A stretch of DNA of 64,000 nucleotides from an uncultured Aquimarina sp. (GTDB lineage: Bacteria > Bacteroidota > Bacteroidia > Flavobacteriales > Flavobacteriaceae), in assembly GCA_947489195.1 (NCBI GenBank), contig CANLCT010000001.1, forward strand, positions 164,228 through 228,227, written 5' to 3'. This document shows positions 1-8,900 of the stretch, piece by piece. Position 1 is the stretch's first letter; every line of letters begins with the position of its first letter. A program made the translations under genes and the position numbers. Under the pieces are notes generated by a model. The model was not told where the DNA came from and ran no database searches. It saw only the letters and a list, made by a program, of their open reading frames with translations.

Positions 1-945
1 ACCCAAGATCAATACATTGGGTTAGATATTGGTAGCGCTATTTTGGTAGGTTCAGCTGCAGAAAATTTAGATAGATTTACAACCAGACCGATTAACATAA
101 GTTCTGAAAGTCAATTTCTTGGTATAAATGAGACTGTAACCCTAAAGGGGCGTAACGCATATGAAAATGCATTTACTTTATCTTCTGTTGAAGAATTCTC
201 TTTATCTGCCCAAAATGGTATAACAGACCCTAGTATATTAGAAATATCTAATGTTGAATTTGTAAAACCAGAAAAAATAAACTCTTTTGAACTAGGCTAT
301 AGAGGTTTTTTTAACAACAAATTAAATATTGATGCTTATGCATATTACAGTAGATATAGAGATTTCATAAGACAAGAGACAGTAATATCACCAAATTTTG
401 GAAATGTAGGACTTAATGATATTAATGAGTTTGCAAGTGTGCCAAATGCTCTAATAGCTCTAGATAATGGAGATTTTACACCTTTTCAGGTCTATACAAA
501 CTCTTCTTCAAAAATAGAATCTTATGGAATATCCTTTGAACTTGAAAAAAGCATTACTAAAACATTAAATCTACGTGCTAATTACACCTTTGCTGAAGCC
601 AATATAGAAACTGAAGAAGTGAATTTTCAAGCAAGGTTTAACACTCCTAAACATAAAGCAAAAGCGAGTATTGAAAGCGTCAATTTTTTCAAATCCAAGT
701 TGGGATTAAAAATAAACTGGAGGTGGAGTGATAGCTATTTATGGGAATCAGACTTTGCTTCTAGAGTTCTGCCTGCAAGGTCAAATATTGATGCTCAACT
801 AAATTTTAAGATTCCAAAATTGAAGAGTATTATTAAAATTGGAGGGGTAAATATTACAAGAAATGAATTTATATCAGCTCCGGGAGCTTCTTTAGTAGGT
901 TCTTTTTATTATGTTAATTGGAGTCTTAGCGATTTGTTATTTTAA
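1..945 (+). CDS. TonB-dependent receptor, C-terminal part (gene begins before the window)
   Basis: The reading frame is open from base 1, so the 314 residues seen are the C-terminal part of a larger protein; the first possible start inside the window (TTG at 43) is not the true start. The sequence has the alternating aromatic and polar pattern of outer-membrane beta-strands. It includes an ELGYRGFF strand motif, a YYSRYRDF segment and a late VNWSL strand close to the C-terminus, typical of the barrel of TonB-dependent receptors that import siderophores, vitamins or glycans. The plug domain lies outside the window, so the substrate cannot be guessed. It faces the mobile-element operon tail to tail. 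Whether it is host DNA or cargo of the element is unclear. Confidence 0.8.
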   Translation, partial: TQDQYIGLDIGSAILVGSAAENLDRFTTRPINISSESQFLGINETVTLKGRNAYENAFTLSSVEEFSLSAQNGITDPSILEISNVEFVKPEKINSFELGYRGFFNNKLNIDAYAYYSRYRDFIRQETVISPNFGNVGLNDINEFASVPNALIALDNGDFTPFQVYTNSSSKIESYGISFELEKSITKTLNLRANYTFAEANIETEEVNFQARFNTPKHKAKASIESVNFFKSKLGLKINWRWSDSYLWESDFASRVLPARSNIDAQLNFKIPKLKSIIKIGGVNITRNEFISAPGASLVGSFYYVNWSLSDLLF

Positions 946-952
946 GCATATT

Positions 953-994
953 AAAAAAATGGAGATTTGGTAATTACCAAACCTCCATTTTTTT
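953..994. terminator. Bidirectional rho-independent terminator
   Basis: A long inverted repeat: AAAAAAATGGAG (953-964) pairs with its complement at 983-994, and an inner TTTGGTAA/TTACCAAA stem continues the hairpin. A-tracts and T-tracts flank it on both sides. It lies between two convergent genes and can stop transcription from either direction. Confidence 0.85.
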
Positions 995-1006
995 TAAAAT
1001 ATAAAA

Positions 1007-1504
1007 TCAAATTATTGAATATCTATAACGAAATACACTGATTCTAACTAATCTGTATTCACCTACAGTGGTATCCCAACCCAAAGGCGTTTTAAATCCT
1101 AGTTTTTGCAATTTAGATCGACTAATATCTATTGAATTTCCAGAATCAATTAATCCCTTAAGAATTAGTTCGTCATTTGAAATTTTTTGTTTTTCAGGCA
1201 TTTTTTTGAGTAATTTCTCTTCCTTTAATACAGATACCTCATGCTTAGGCTCAGGGTTAACGATCTCTTCTTCTATTTCGTTAAAACTTAACTTATCAGC
1301 ATACTCATTTTCTATATCTTCAAGAATTTCCAAATCCAATACTTCTAATTCAGTTAACAAGTTCCCTTTCTCACATTCAGATACTTTATCCAATAATTTT
1401 TGCATTCTATTAAATGTTTCCATTTTATCTTGGATAGGCTGTAAAAGTAAAGGAATTCCTAACTTATTTCTTTCTAAAAAGAATTGATGTTCTATTCGTT
1501 TCAT
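1007..1504 (-). CDS. Uncharacterised protein, last gene of the element operon
   Basis: 165 residues, rich in Glu, Lys and Leu, probably mostly helical with coiled-coil tendency in the first two thirds, and a more basic, aromatic C-terminus. No signal peptide or membrane segment is visible. I do not recognise a family. It is the last gene of the long minus-strand operon and is followed directly by the shared terminator at 953-994. Only 12 bases separate it from the preceding membrane-protein gene, so it is probably co-transcribed with it. Confidence 0.6.
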   Translation of the reverse strand: MKRIEHQFFLERNKLGIPLLLQPIQDKMETFNRMQKLLDKVSECEKGNLLTELEVLDLEILEDIENEYADKLSFNEIEEEIVNPEPKHEVSVLKEEKLLKKMPEKQKISNDELILKGLIDSGNSIDISRSKLQKLGFKTPLGWDTTVGEYRLVRISVFRYRYSII

Positions 1505-1516
1505 TTTTTAATTAAT

Positions 1517-1774
1517 TTAGACTGTTACAAGTTTTGATGAAGGGTTAATTATAGAATCTTCTTCTAGTGACTTTTCAATTAAATTAGATAAGGATGCAGT
1601 GGCTACTGAAGTAATTAGAACAATTCCTGCTGTTTTCAATAACTCTTTACCTTTGGGTATTTGAAACTTGAATTTTTCATTCTTTTCATTTTTGCCTAGG
1701 TTATAATAAATTAAGGCTTCAGCTAAACCTATAGCTAACCCAGCTCCAGTAATTATTAAAACTTTCTTATTCAT
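1517..1774 (-). CDS. Small two-helix membrane protein of unknown function
   Basis: 85 residues. Two hydrophobic stretches are visible, about residues 4-24 (VLIITGAGLAIGLAEALIYY) and about 46-64 (LLKTAGIVLITSVATASLS), joined by a Lys-rich loop. The loop and the Lys at residues 3-4 suggest a hairpin in the inner membrane. The start overlaps the end of the upstream gene by 8 bases, which indicates translational coupling. No family recognised. Small membrane proteins at the end of mobile-element operons can serve entry exclusion, immunity or membrane-damage roles, but nothing here singles one out. Confidence 0.6.
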   Translation of the reverse strand: MNKKVLIITGAGLAIGLAEALIYYNLGKNEKNEKFKFQIPKGKELLKTAGIVLITSVATASLSNLIEKSLEEDSIINPSSKLVTV

Positions 1775-2372
1775 TGTTTTCTAGGATTTTGTCATACTTT
1801 TCCTCAATGTGTTCTTGTCCTTTCTTGATATTTAAATCATTCATTCGGTAAGCGTTCATTATACCTCTATGTGCTTTTAAAAGTATTTTCCTAGCCTCTT
1901 TTTGAACAGTTTTATTATTTTTCAATGTTGGAGGTATTAGGTTCGAAATAGAAATAAAATGCCCTTTTATTTTACCATGTCTTGTGGGTTTAGGACGTTT
2001 TGATTGCCCTTTTTTCTTCTCTTCATTGTATTTCCTAATTTTTGCACGGCATGCTTTTATATCTTGATCTAAGGCTTCTAAATCTTCTTTGATTGATATG
2101 ATTCTTGTATCTTCACGAACTTTCTTCTTTATATCGGAAGACTTTTCATTATTGGATGAGATTTTTTTTGGTTTGTTATCTGTTTTAATAGCATCTGGGG
2201 AAACTCGTTTAACCAACTCATAGACCTTAACAATATTATCTTTTCCAATCTCTTCGAAACTTGCTTTATCCTTTGTTTGATTATAATCTGATAATATTGA
2301 TTTAACAGCATCCTTTAAGGAGTCAATATTGATCTTCTCTAGATCAATAGTTTGTAATAATTTGATATTCAT
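1767..2372 (-). CDS. Lysine-rich uncharacterised protein
   Basis: 201 residues, strongly basic. Residues about 80-130 form a charged helical stretch ending in a KRPKPTRHGK segment, which looks suited to binding nucleic acid. No membrane segment is present. The gene lies 3 bases from the upstream gene and overlaps the downstream one by 8 bases, so it belongs to a coupled cluster of four small genes. I do not recognise the family. The basic central segment is seen directly; nucleic-acid binding is inference. Confidence 0.6.
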   Translation of the reverse strand: MNIKLLQTIDLEKINIDSLKDAVKSILSDYNQTKDKASFEEIGKDNIVKVYELVKRVSPDAIKTDNKPKKISSNNEKSSDIKKKVREDTRIISIKEDLEALDQDIKACRAKIRKYNEEKKKGQSKRPKPTRHGKIKGHFISISNLIPPTLKNNKTVQKEARKILLKAHRGIMNAYRMNDLNIKKGQEHIEEKYDKILENNE

Positions 2373-2375
2373 ATT

Positions 2376-2687
2376 TTATGCAGCAATTTGTAATTCTAAT
2401 TCTAATAACTCTAAAGCTCTAGCTCTCTCTTGCTCCTGAAGACGTAATTTTTCATTTTCATTTTTTGGAGTTTTTGTATTGGTTGTCTTTTGATATATTT
2501 CATATAGTAGATTATCAGCTTCTAAAGCTTTTTCATCATGCTTTTTAAAATGAGAAGAATGATTTCTAATAATTTCTCTTGCCTTAACCAAATCCAAGCT
2601 ATTCCCAGTAAGCTCCTTTATTTGCTTCTGATTATTAACACTTATTTTTTTAAGTGATTGGGGGGTGATATTTTTTGTTTTATACAT
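2376..2687 (-). CDS. Small charged helical protein
   Basis: 103 residues, almost wholly predicted helix, ending in a Glu/Leu-rich tract (ALELLELELQ) and rich in Lys, Asn and Glu. No signal peptide, Cys cluster or recognised motif. It overlaps the upstream gene by 8 bases and is 3 bases from the next gene, so it is translated from the same polycistronic message. Function unknown. Confidence 0.55.
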   Translation of the reverse strand: MYKTKNITPQSLKKISVNNQKQIKELTGNSLDLVKAREIIRNHSSHFKKHDEKALEADNLLYEIYQKTTNTKTPKNENEKLRLQEQERARALELLELELQIAA

Positions 2688-3009
2688 AATTATAAATGTG
2701 ATCTATTGCAAATTTTTGATGGTATAGAGATACCAATGACCATATAAATTGATTCGCTTCTTCTTGATTTGAATAATGAATTGAACATAATTTTGGAGAT
2801 CCGTCTAATTCGAAGCATTCGTATCGGAAACATTGTTTAGGTTTATCTAAATCTTGAATATCAATACAATTCCATCTAAGAATAAGAGTGTCTAAAAACT
2901 TATTGGATTTCATAATAATGAAATCTCTACAAGCCAGAGTTGTACTTTTATTAATCTCTATAGCTCTATTCATTATTTTATTTATTACCTCTTGATTTAA
3001 AGTTGACAT
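2680..3009 (-). CDS. Uncharacterised protein
   Basis: 109 residues. Mixed helix and strand with several aromatic residues (LRWNCID, CFRYECFELDG, FIWSLVSLYH) and four Cys that do not form an obvious zinc-binding spacing. No membrane segment. It starts 5 bases after the stop of the VWA-like gene at 3015-4013 and overlaps the next gene, so it is part of the same operon. No family recognised. Confidence 0.55.
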   Translation of the reverse strand: MSTLNQEVINKIMNRAIEINKSTTLACRDFIIMKSNKFLDTLILRWNCIDIQDLDKPKQCFRYECFELDGSPKLCSIHYSNQEEANQFIWSLVSLYHQKFAIDHIYNYV

Positions 3010-3014
3010 AGTTT

Positions 3015-4013
3015 CTAATCTTTCATGTAGTTCATTAAAATTTGAGATACCTCATTTACAACTTGATCAATGGAATAACTTTGTTCAAAAACAAATCCGT
3101 TAGAATTAATTTCTTTTACAAAATTCTTTCCCATATCTCCCTTTATGCCGCCTAAGTCTTGGGGAATTTCTAAATCAAAAGAATTTGCTGCACTTATTAA
3201 ACTTTTAAAACCTCTATGCCTAAAATATCTTGGATCAGCAGCAAGTAATAATAATTGGTTATTATCTAAAGAATCTTGAAAACGTTTTACCCGAATTATG
3301 TTCATTAGAGTCTTATCTGAAAAATTAGTTCCGATTAACACATTCACTTCTACGGGAATATTTCTAGCTTCCAAAAAGTTTACTAATTCGTTACAAGCTA
3401 ATCCAACATACAAGATTTGCTCTCCCTTTAAATTCGCATTTGCCCCTGCCAAAATGTATAATTGAATAGAAGGAAGAGCATGATCTTTTTTTTCAAATGA
3501 GGCATAAGCCTTTCTTACTGATGTTTTATACACGGTTTTATCCAATTCAACTCTCATTTTACTGATTTTAGAATCTATTTGTGTACTAATATCTATTTTA
3601 TAATCTTTAGCCAATCCCATTGCTGCTCGGTCAAATGAAAATACACCTAAACCTTTATCATTATAAGATAGTTGTGATATTGGAAGTTGATTTTGACTAA
3701 CTTTTTCTAAAAAGAGGTCTAACTTGTCTTTTAATTTATTTCGAACATTCTCAATTAAGTGCATACCTAAAAAATCTGTATGCTTTTCTAATTCTTTAAC
3801 ACTTTTTGGTATAGGACTTCCGTACCAATTTGAATTAGAGTTTATTCGCTTAATAGCCGTTTGTTTAATGGTATTCCAAACATCTTTATTATTCTTAGAA
3901 AAATTAAATACTTCAGAATTGGTGAAGGCATGAAAATCTTTGACACTATCAAATACTAGATAGTGGGATACTCCATGTTTCTCTTGGATTGTATGTTTTT
4001 TTAGGCGAATCAC
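3015..4013 (-). CDS. Possible degenerate VWA-like partner of the AAA+ ATPase
   Basis: 332 residues, soluble. The N-terminal part contains WYGSPIPKSVKELEKH, a motif I associate with phage and plasmid proteins of unknown function. The C-terminal half (about 180-300) alternates hydrophobic strands and helices: IQLYILAGANANLKGEQIL, then a long helix and VEVNVLIGTNF. This is the order expected for a von Willebrand A fold (strand, DxSxS loop, helix, strand), but the metal-binding DxSxS is replaced by LAGANAN. MoxR-like ATPases are often encoded beside VWA proteins, and one lies two genes upstream. Family and function are therefore inference; a structure prediction would settle the fold. Confidence 0.45.
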   Translation of the reverse strand: MIRLKKHTIQEKHGVSHYLVFDSVKDFHAFTNSEVFNFSKNNKDVWNTIKQTAIKRINSNSNWYGSPIPKSVKELEKHTDFLGMHLIENVRNKLKDKLDLFLEKVSQNQLPISQLSYNDKGLGVFSFDRAAMGLAKDYKIDISTQIDSKISKMRVELDKTVYKTSVRKAYASFEKKDHALPSIQLYILAGANANLKGEQILYVGLACNELVNFLEARNIPVEVNVLIGTNFSDKTLMNIIRVKRFQDSLDNNQLLLLAADPRYFRHRGFKSLISAANSFDLEIPQDLGGIKGDMGKNFVKEINSNGFVFEQSYSIDQVVNEVSQILMNYMKD

Positions 4014-4085
4014 TAAATTAAAAATAAGTGATGCCTTAATTCATTTAACTGTTTTATAAGGTTACTCGGTACCTAAACATAAAGT

Positions 4086-4958
4086 TTAGTTAGTTAAAAA
4101 TGTTTTCTTTAAATCAGTTAAATTAACTTTATCTGACATAATCATCTTAACAATCAAATGGTATATAGTACTGTAATAAAGATTCTCAGGAGGTACATTC
4201 TCGAAAATATCAGAATGCAGAGGAAAGGTTTTTATTCCACAGTATATAAAAACTCCGTTTTTTATATAACAAGAAACAGTTTGATTAAATACAGATGATT
4301 TAAATCTGCCATTATTGTATTTACTGTTATTCTTGACAAAAAGGAAAATTACTATTGTATTACTTTGTTTAGAAATATTAATAAAATAGTTGAACACCTC
4401 GGAATTAACAAAATGATAATTTACGACCTCGATTATTACACGAGGTCGTTTTTTGGAAATTCCAAGTTCAATTGGTAGAGCTACAATGTCATGTCGGGCA
4501 TATTTGTCATCTCCGATTTCATTAACTACTTCGGTATTCCATAAATATTGAGTTAGATCAACTATACTTTTTTTAGTACCTGAACCGTACCCTTCTCCTG
4601 AAAAATTCCAACAAGAAAACTCTATTTTTTTACAATTAACTTTAAGGCTATGATTAGTTTCTTTAACTTCAATACTATCACATATTTGCATTATAAAAGT
4701 AGAAATATATTCATCATGTAACTGATCTTCCTTTTCTAAAAAAAGGGTTCTATCTGTATTAAGTTCATAAAAATGCCTTAATCCACTTGGAATTGACTTA
4801 TCTCTAACTCTCAAATCAAATGTCTCGGAAAAGTCATAAAAAACCTCAATGGTCTTAGCATTAACAAAATCTTTATCAGTCTGAATATTGTCTACACTTA
4901 AAGTTTTTCTAACATTATTTTCATCATAATACACTACTTTTTTCCATTTCAAATCCAT
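4086..4958 (-). CDS. Uncharacterised element protein
   Basis: 290 residues, no membrane segment. The middle region has the order ...ARHDIVALPIEL... then ...RPRVIIEVVNYHF, a beta-hairpin-like arrangement with an Asp and a Glu about 20 residues apart. This loosely resembles the core of PD-(D/E)XK nucleases, but the catalytic Lys is absent. The gene lies between the AAA+ ATPase gene and the VWA-like gene, with 49- and 72-base gaps, so it is probably in the same transcription unit. I do not recognise a family and do not assign nuclease activity. Confidence 0.55.
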   Translation of the reverse strand: MDLKWKKVVYYDENNVRKTLSVDNIQTDKDFVNAKTIEVFYDFSETFDLRVRDKSIPSGLRHFYELNTDRTLFLEKEDQLHDEYISTFIMQICDSIEVKETNHSLKVNCKKIEFSCWNFSGEGYGSGTKKSIVDLTQYLWNTEVVNEIGDDKYARHDIVALPIELGISKKRPRVIIEVVNYHFVNSEVFNYFINISKQSNTIVIFLFVKNNSKYNNGRFKSSVFNQTVSCYIKNGVFIYCGIKTFPLHSDIFENVPPENLYYSTIYHLIVKMIMSDKVNLTDLKKTFLTN

Positions 4959-5008
4959 TTGACAAATCTTTTAAAATCAAAAAATTAGATTTAAAAATAT
5001 GAAAATAA

Positions 5009-5959
5009 TTAACCAATACGTCTTTTAAATTCTTTAATGAATTCTTTCTTCATTACACTTCCTTTATAGGAGTTATAGAATCCTTCCAAATTGACCTTGT
5101 CTTTAATAAATTCAGCTTTTTCAAAATTCATAGCCATGAAATAACTTTCCAAACTATCTCTTAAAGTTTTTCCTCCAGGAACATTTTGATGTGATTTACC
5201 AAATTCATCTTTGATCCCAGTTTCTCGCTTCATCTCTAATTCATAAATACGTTCTAAATTTAGCATAGTTCTTAAAGTCATAACATCTTCAGAATTATCA
5301 TCGTCAGAAGACCTTCCTTCATAATTCAAAATAGCTTTTCTAATGGCTAAACAAATACCAAACACGACAGAATAAATTATTGAGCGTTCTAACTCTTCGT
5401 TATAACCAATATGGTATATACAGCCACTAAACCTATTCCAAAGCGACCCATCCTGTTTGTTATTTCCAATATAATTCGAATTAAGACCTTTTCCTATTAC
5501 ATTACCTGTACCAATACACCCGAAATCTTTGTGTTTCTTTATTGGTTTATTTTGGCCATTAAATATAATAGCATCCTCTTTTGCACTTTTAGCCAAAGCA
5601 TCATTAAGTAGTCCAGCCGTATTTGCATCAAGTTTAGGCATTTCATCTAGAATAAGGATTTTACCATCACGCCAAGCTTCAATCAGTGCTCCTTCTCTAT
5701 ATCCCTCCATTGTTTGCCCTCCTTTAATATCAATCGGAGATGTCCATTGACTACAATTTAGAGTTACAAATGGCATTTCTTTATCATCGTTCTCTAATCT
5801 ACCTTTTAAAGAATAGGCTGTTTTTTCACCTAAAGTAGTTTTCCCTGTTCCAGTGCTTCCCCCTAAATACACATTATTTCCAACACTAAGATCATCTAAT
5901 ATTTTCATAAACTGAGGGATTTGTTCAACCTCTGGAATATCTAACTTCATTTCATTCAT
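5009..5959 (-). CDS. MoxR-like AAA+ ATPase
   Basis: 316 residues. Walker A GGSTGTGKTT (33-42), Walker B ILILDE (101-106), sensor-1 Asn in GCIGTGN (Asn151) and an arginine-finger-like WNRF (Arg174) place it in the MoxR/AAA_5 group. Members usually work as hexameric remodelling ATPases with a VWA-domain partner. The start codon overlaps the stop of the giant helicase gene (ATGA, 5956-5959), so the two are translationally coupled and likely made in step. All catalytic residues appear intact. Its role in the element is unknown; remodelling a complex formed with the helicase or the VWA-like protein is inference from gene order. Confidence 0.85.
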   Translation of the reverse strand: MNEMKLDIPEVEQIPQFMKILDDLSVGNNVYLGGSTGTGKTTLGEKTAYSLKGRLENDDKEMPFVTLNCSQWTSPIDIKGGQTMEGYREGALIEAWRDGKILILDEMPKLDANTAGLLNDALAKSAKEDAIIFNGQNKPIKKHKDFGCIGTGNVIGKGLNSNYIGNNKQDGSLWNRFSGCIYHIGYNEELERSIIYSVVFGICLAIRKAILNYEGRSSDDDNSEDVMTLRTMLNLERIYELEMKRETGIKDEFGKSHQNVPGGKTLRDSLESYFMAMNFEKAEFIKDKVNLEGFYNSYKGSVMKKEFIKEFKRRIG

Positions 5960-8900
5960 ACTAAAGAAAGTTGTAATTGATTAATTAATTCATCTATATC
6001 TGCAATAGGAGCTACTAAATCTTCAAAAAACACTCTCCCAAGTTGTTGTACAGTATATCGTCCAAAAACAAATTCTGGATTTCCATCTTCATGAGAGTTA
6101 TTAAAAATAAAGGTTCCCAAGTTGTTAATTGCTTCATTTAGCATTTGCTCTGAAGCTTTTGATACAATATCATCAAAGTCGTCACGAAGCTTACTATCTA
6201 TAATTGCTTGTTTCCAAGAAGTGTAAGGTTCTTCAACATCTCTAAATATTGGAATCAAAGAATAGTTATAGCGTTCTTTATCTAACAAAAAACGATCATA
6301 TACTACTACACCAAACGGGAATTCCTTATTTGGTTCTTCATAGCTTATAAATCCATTGGATGGATTACTTCCTTGGCCATATTCTCTAGATAATTCATAT
6401 TTATAAATTTTTTCAGATGTACTAGTATTAGATTCCCAATCTTCTTTGTTTTCTTTTTCCCAATCTTGTATTTCGATTGCTTCTCCCAAAAACTTAAGAC
6501 CATAGTCATCAAGTTTTTTTAAGAATTCTTCCAATTTATTAATATGTAATCCAGCTGTCATCTCACCAGCATTTTGAACAAATTCTGCAAGTTCGTCTGA
6601 TGCTTGCTGATCTTCTTTTTTAATAATTCTACGAAGTTGAGGGTCTATGGATGCCTTGTAGAGTTCTGATTTCTTAAGAAATACCTGAAAATAATTTGTG
6701 CTAATTCTTTTAATTCTAAATGAAAGCCCATGATCTACAAAAAAGTTATCTATTTCTAGATTCTTAATCATTTTAAAAGCTTCACTAATAGGTAACATGG
6801 CTTTATCTATTGAATCATCATTACCAAAATCACGATGCATTAAAATTCCGTTCTTGATTAATCCGTCTCTTGTATTAAATTTTATTAATTTATTTTGAGA
6901 ACCAATTATATCGGAGGCTCCAACTAGATTATCAGTTAAAATGTGCCTTTTTTCTCTTTTGGAAGATGCCTTTTTTATAATACTATTCCATTCTAATTGT
7001 ACATGTTGTATCTCATCTTGCTTAATATCTTTGCTGATCGTATAAATTTGGCTGATAAATGGTTGTTCAGAAGGTTGTAAACTATATGTTAGTAGTTTTC
7101 TGCCATCTGCAACAGCAAACCTAAATTTGATATTACTATACGTATATGGGTTATCTTTTTTACTGCCAATATGAACCCCTAAGAAAACACCCCATGAAGG
7201 TTCAAGTAGTGAACCAATAAAAGGAATTTTAACTACATCACCTATATTCCAGAAATTTATAAAACGGCTAATAGTTCGCTGTATATTTTCTAGGCTAGCA
7301 ATATATGTTGCTAACTCAGAAGTTTTTTTATGGATAAGTGTTTCATGTCTGTCCCATTCAACATTAATTTTATCATTTGTTTTTTGATCTTTACCACTCC
7401 CTCGTTTTGCTAATTTATTACGGTCTTGCTCTAGTTGTTTAATAACCTTTAGTAGCTTGGCTTTTCTTTTTTCGATAAGTTCAGGGTATTCTTGATTCAA
7501 CTTATCCTCAAATTTTAATAGGATTTGCGAAGGTTTTTCTCCATTTAAAACTTTTTGTAATTGCTTATCAAGCTGCTCCTTTGTATAGGGGCGTTTTAAG
7601 TTATTAATAATAGTTAGATCCCTATGCGTATCTTTTCCAAAAGGTGTATTTCCTCCTTTGCCTTTTAGATATAAAAAGCGTTTTTTAATTTCAGCATCTA
7701 GAGGTAAAAACTCACTTTCTAAGTCATAGGTTCCCTGTTGCTTTTCTATGATTACCTGATGATTGTATCGTTCTAAGAGATCATTATATAAAGCTTCTTG
7801 ATCTTCAACTTTTAATAGACCAGCACGACCTGTTAGTTGACGTATGGCTCCTTCTTTACTTTCTTGGCGTTCAAAATTTACATTTCCATATTTATCAGTT
7901 TTTTTCACATAGGTAGGATGTCCGAGTTGCTCTAAAAAACCTTTATTTTCATTTATCCAATTCCAAGCTGCGATGTCTCCATATTTATTTAGAAAGTCAG
8001 CACTTTTAAGAGTGTCATCATTTGTTTTTTGGGAGCCTGTAGTATTGGCATCCAAAGACTTTAATTTAGATTTTAGCATCGTCATTAATCGTCTTTCTGT
8101 AGGAATGTCACTAGTAATATAGTAGTATTCTGGTAATATGATTTGCCCTGTACGATTTATTCTTCCTCGTTTTTGTACTTCAATATTAATATCTAATTCG
8201 AATTGATGAATTATCATTGCTCTCTGGCGTTGATCTTTAAAATCCTTACTGGAGTGGGCGGACGATCCTGTGCTTCCACTTTGATTGATTAGTAATACAT
8301 CAAAATCACCATTATTAAATAAGCGAAAAGATTTTTCTGTGTTACTTCTGAAAGCTTCAATATATGGGGTTTCTTCAGAAAGATTAACTCGCTGATTTCG
8401 ACCAGTAACTTCTGTTACTTTAAAATTAGAATGTTTATGACCTCCGAGATGTTTGGGTTTTTTATTTTTTTGAATAAGATGAATTAATTCATCAATGGGA
8501 GAAATATTTAAGCCAGAAGCTTCTAAAATAATTTGATTTTTAAGGTCTTTATATTCTTCTTGTCCACTTTCAGGAAGGTCTTCTAACTCAATTTTTTCTT
8601 TTGTCTTGGTACCATCTATTTGCGTGTAATTATAAAAAAAGAGACTATCTAATCCTCTCGTAAGTGTACGTATAAAATCCAAATCCTCTCTTGGGATTTC
8701 ATCTCCTGAGACTAAATTTAAATCTTTCAAAAAAGACCCCATAGTTGACTTAAAAGCAATGACTACTTTTTTATCTTGCTTTAAAAGTTTAAGAGTAAAA
8801 TTAGCTACGTCTTTGACCTTAAGCGAAAATAACATTTGGTCAATAATGTTAAATACTTTTGAGAAATAAGGAGATTGTTTAACTCCTAGTCCTCTAGGTT

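Noticed and set aside
953..964. AAAAAAATGGAG also occurs at 18887-18898 and could be an attachment repeat
   Set aside because: Twelve bases, mostly A, and the left copy is the arm of a terminator; the right copy lies beyond the tRNA promoter, where a 3'-end integration would not place it.
1068..1487. Plus-strand open frame opposite the first operon gene
   Set aside because: It lies wholly antisense to a coupled operon gene and has a low-complexity Ser/Phe composition typical of reversed coding DNA.
4086..4958. PD-(D/E)XK nuclease in the 290-residue element protein
   Set aside because: Asp and Glu are placed suggestively (HDIV...IIEVV), but the catalytic Lys is missing and the rest does not fit; not enough to assign a nuclease.
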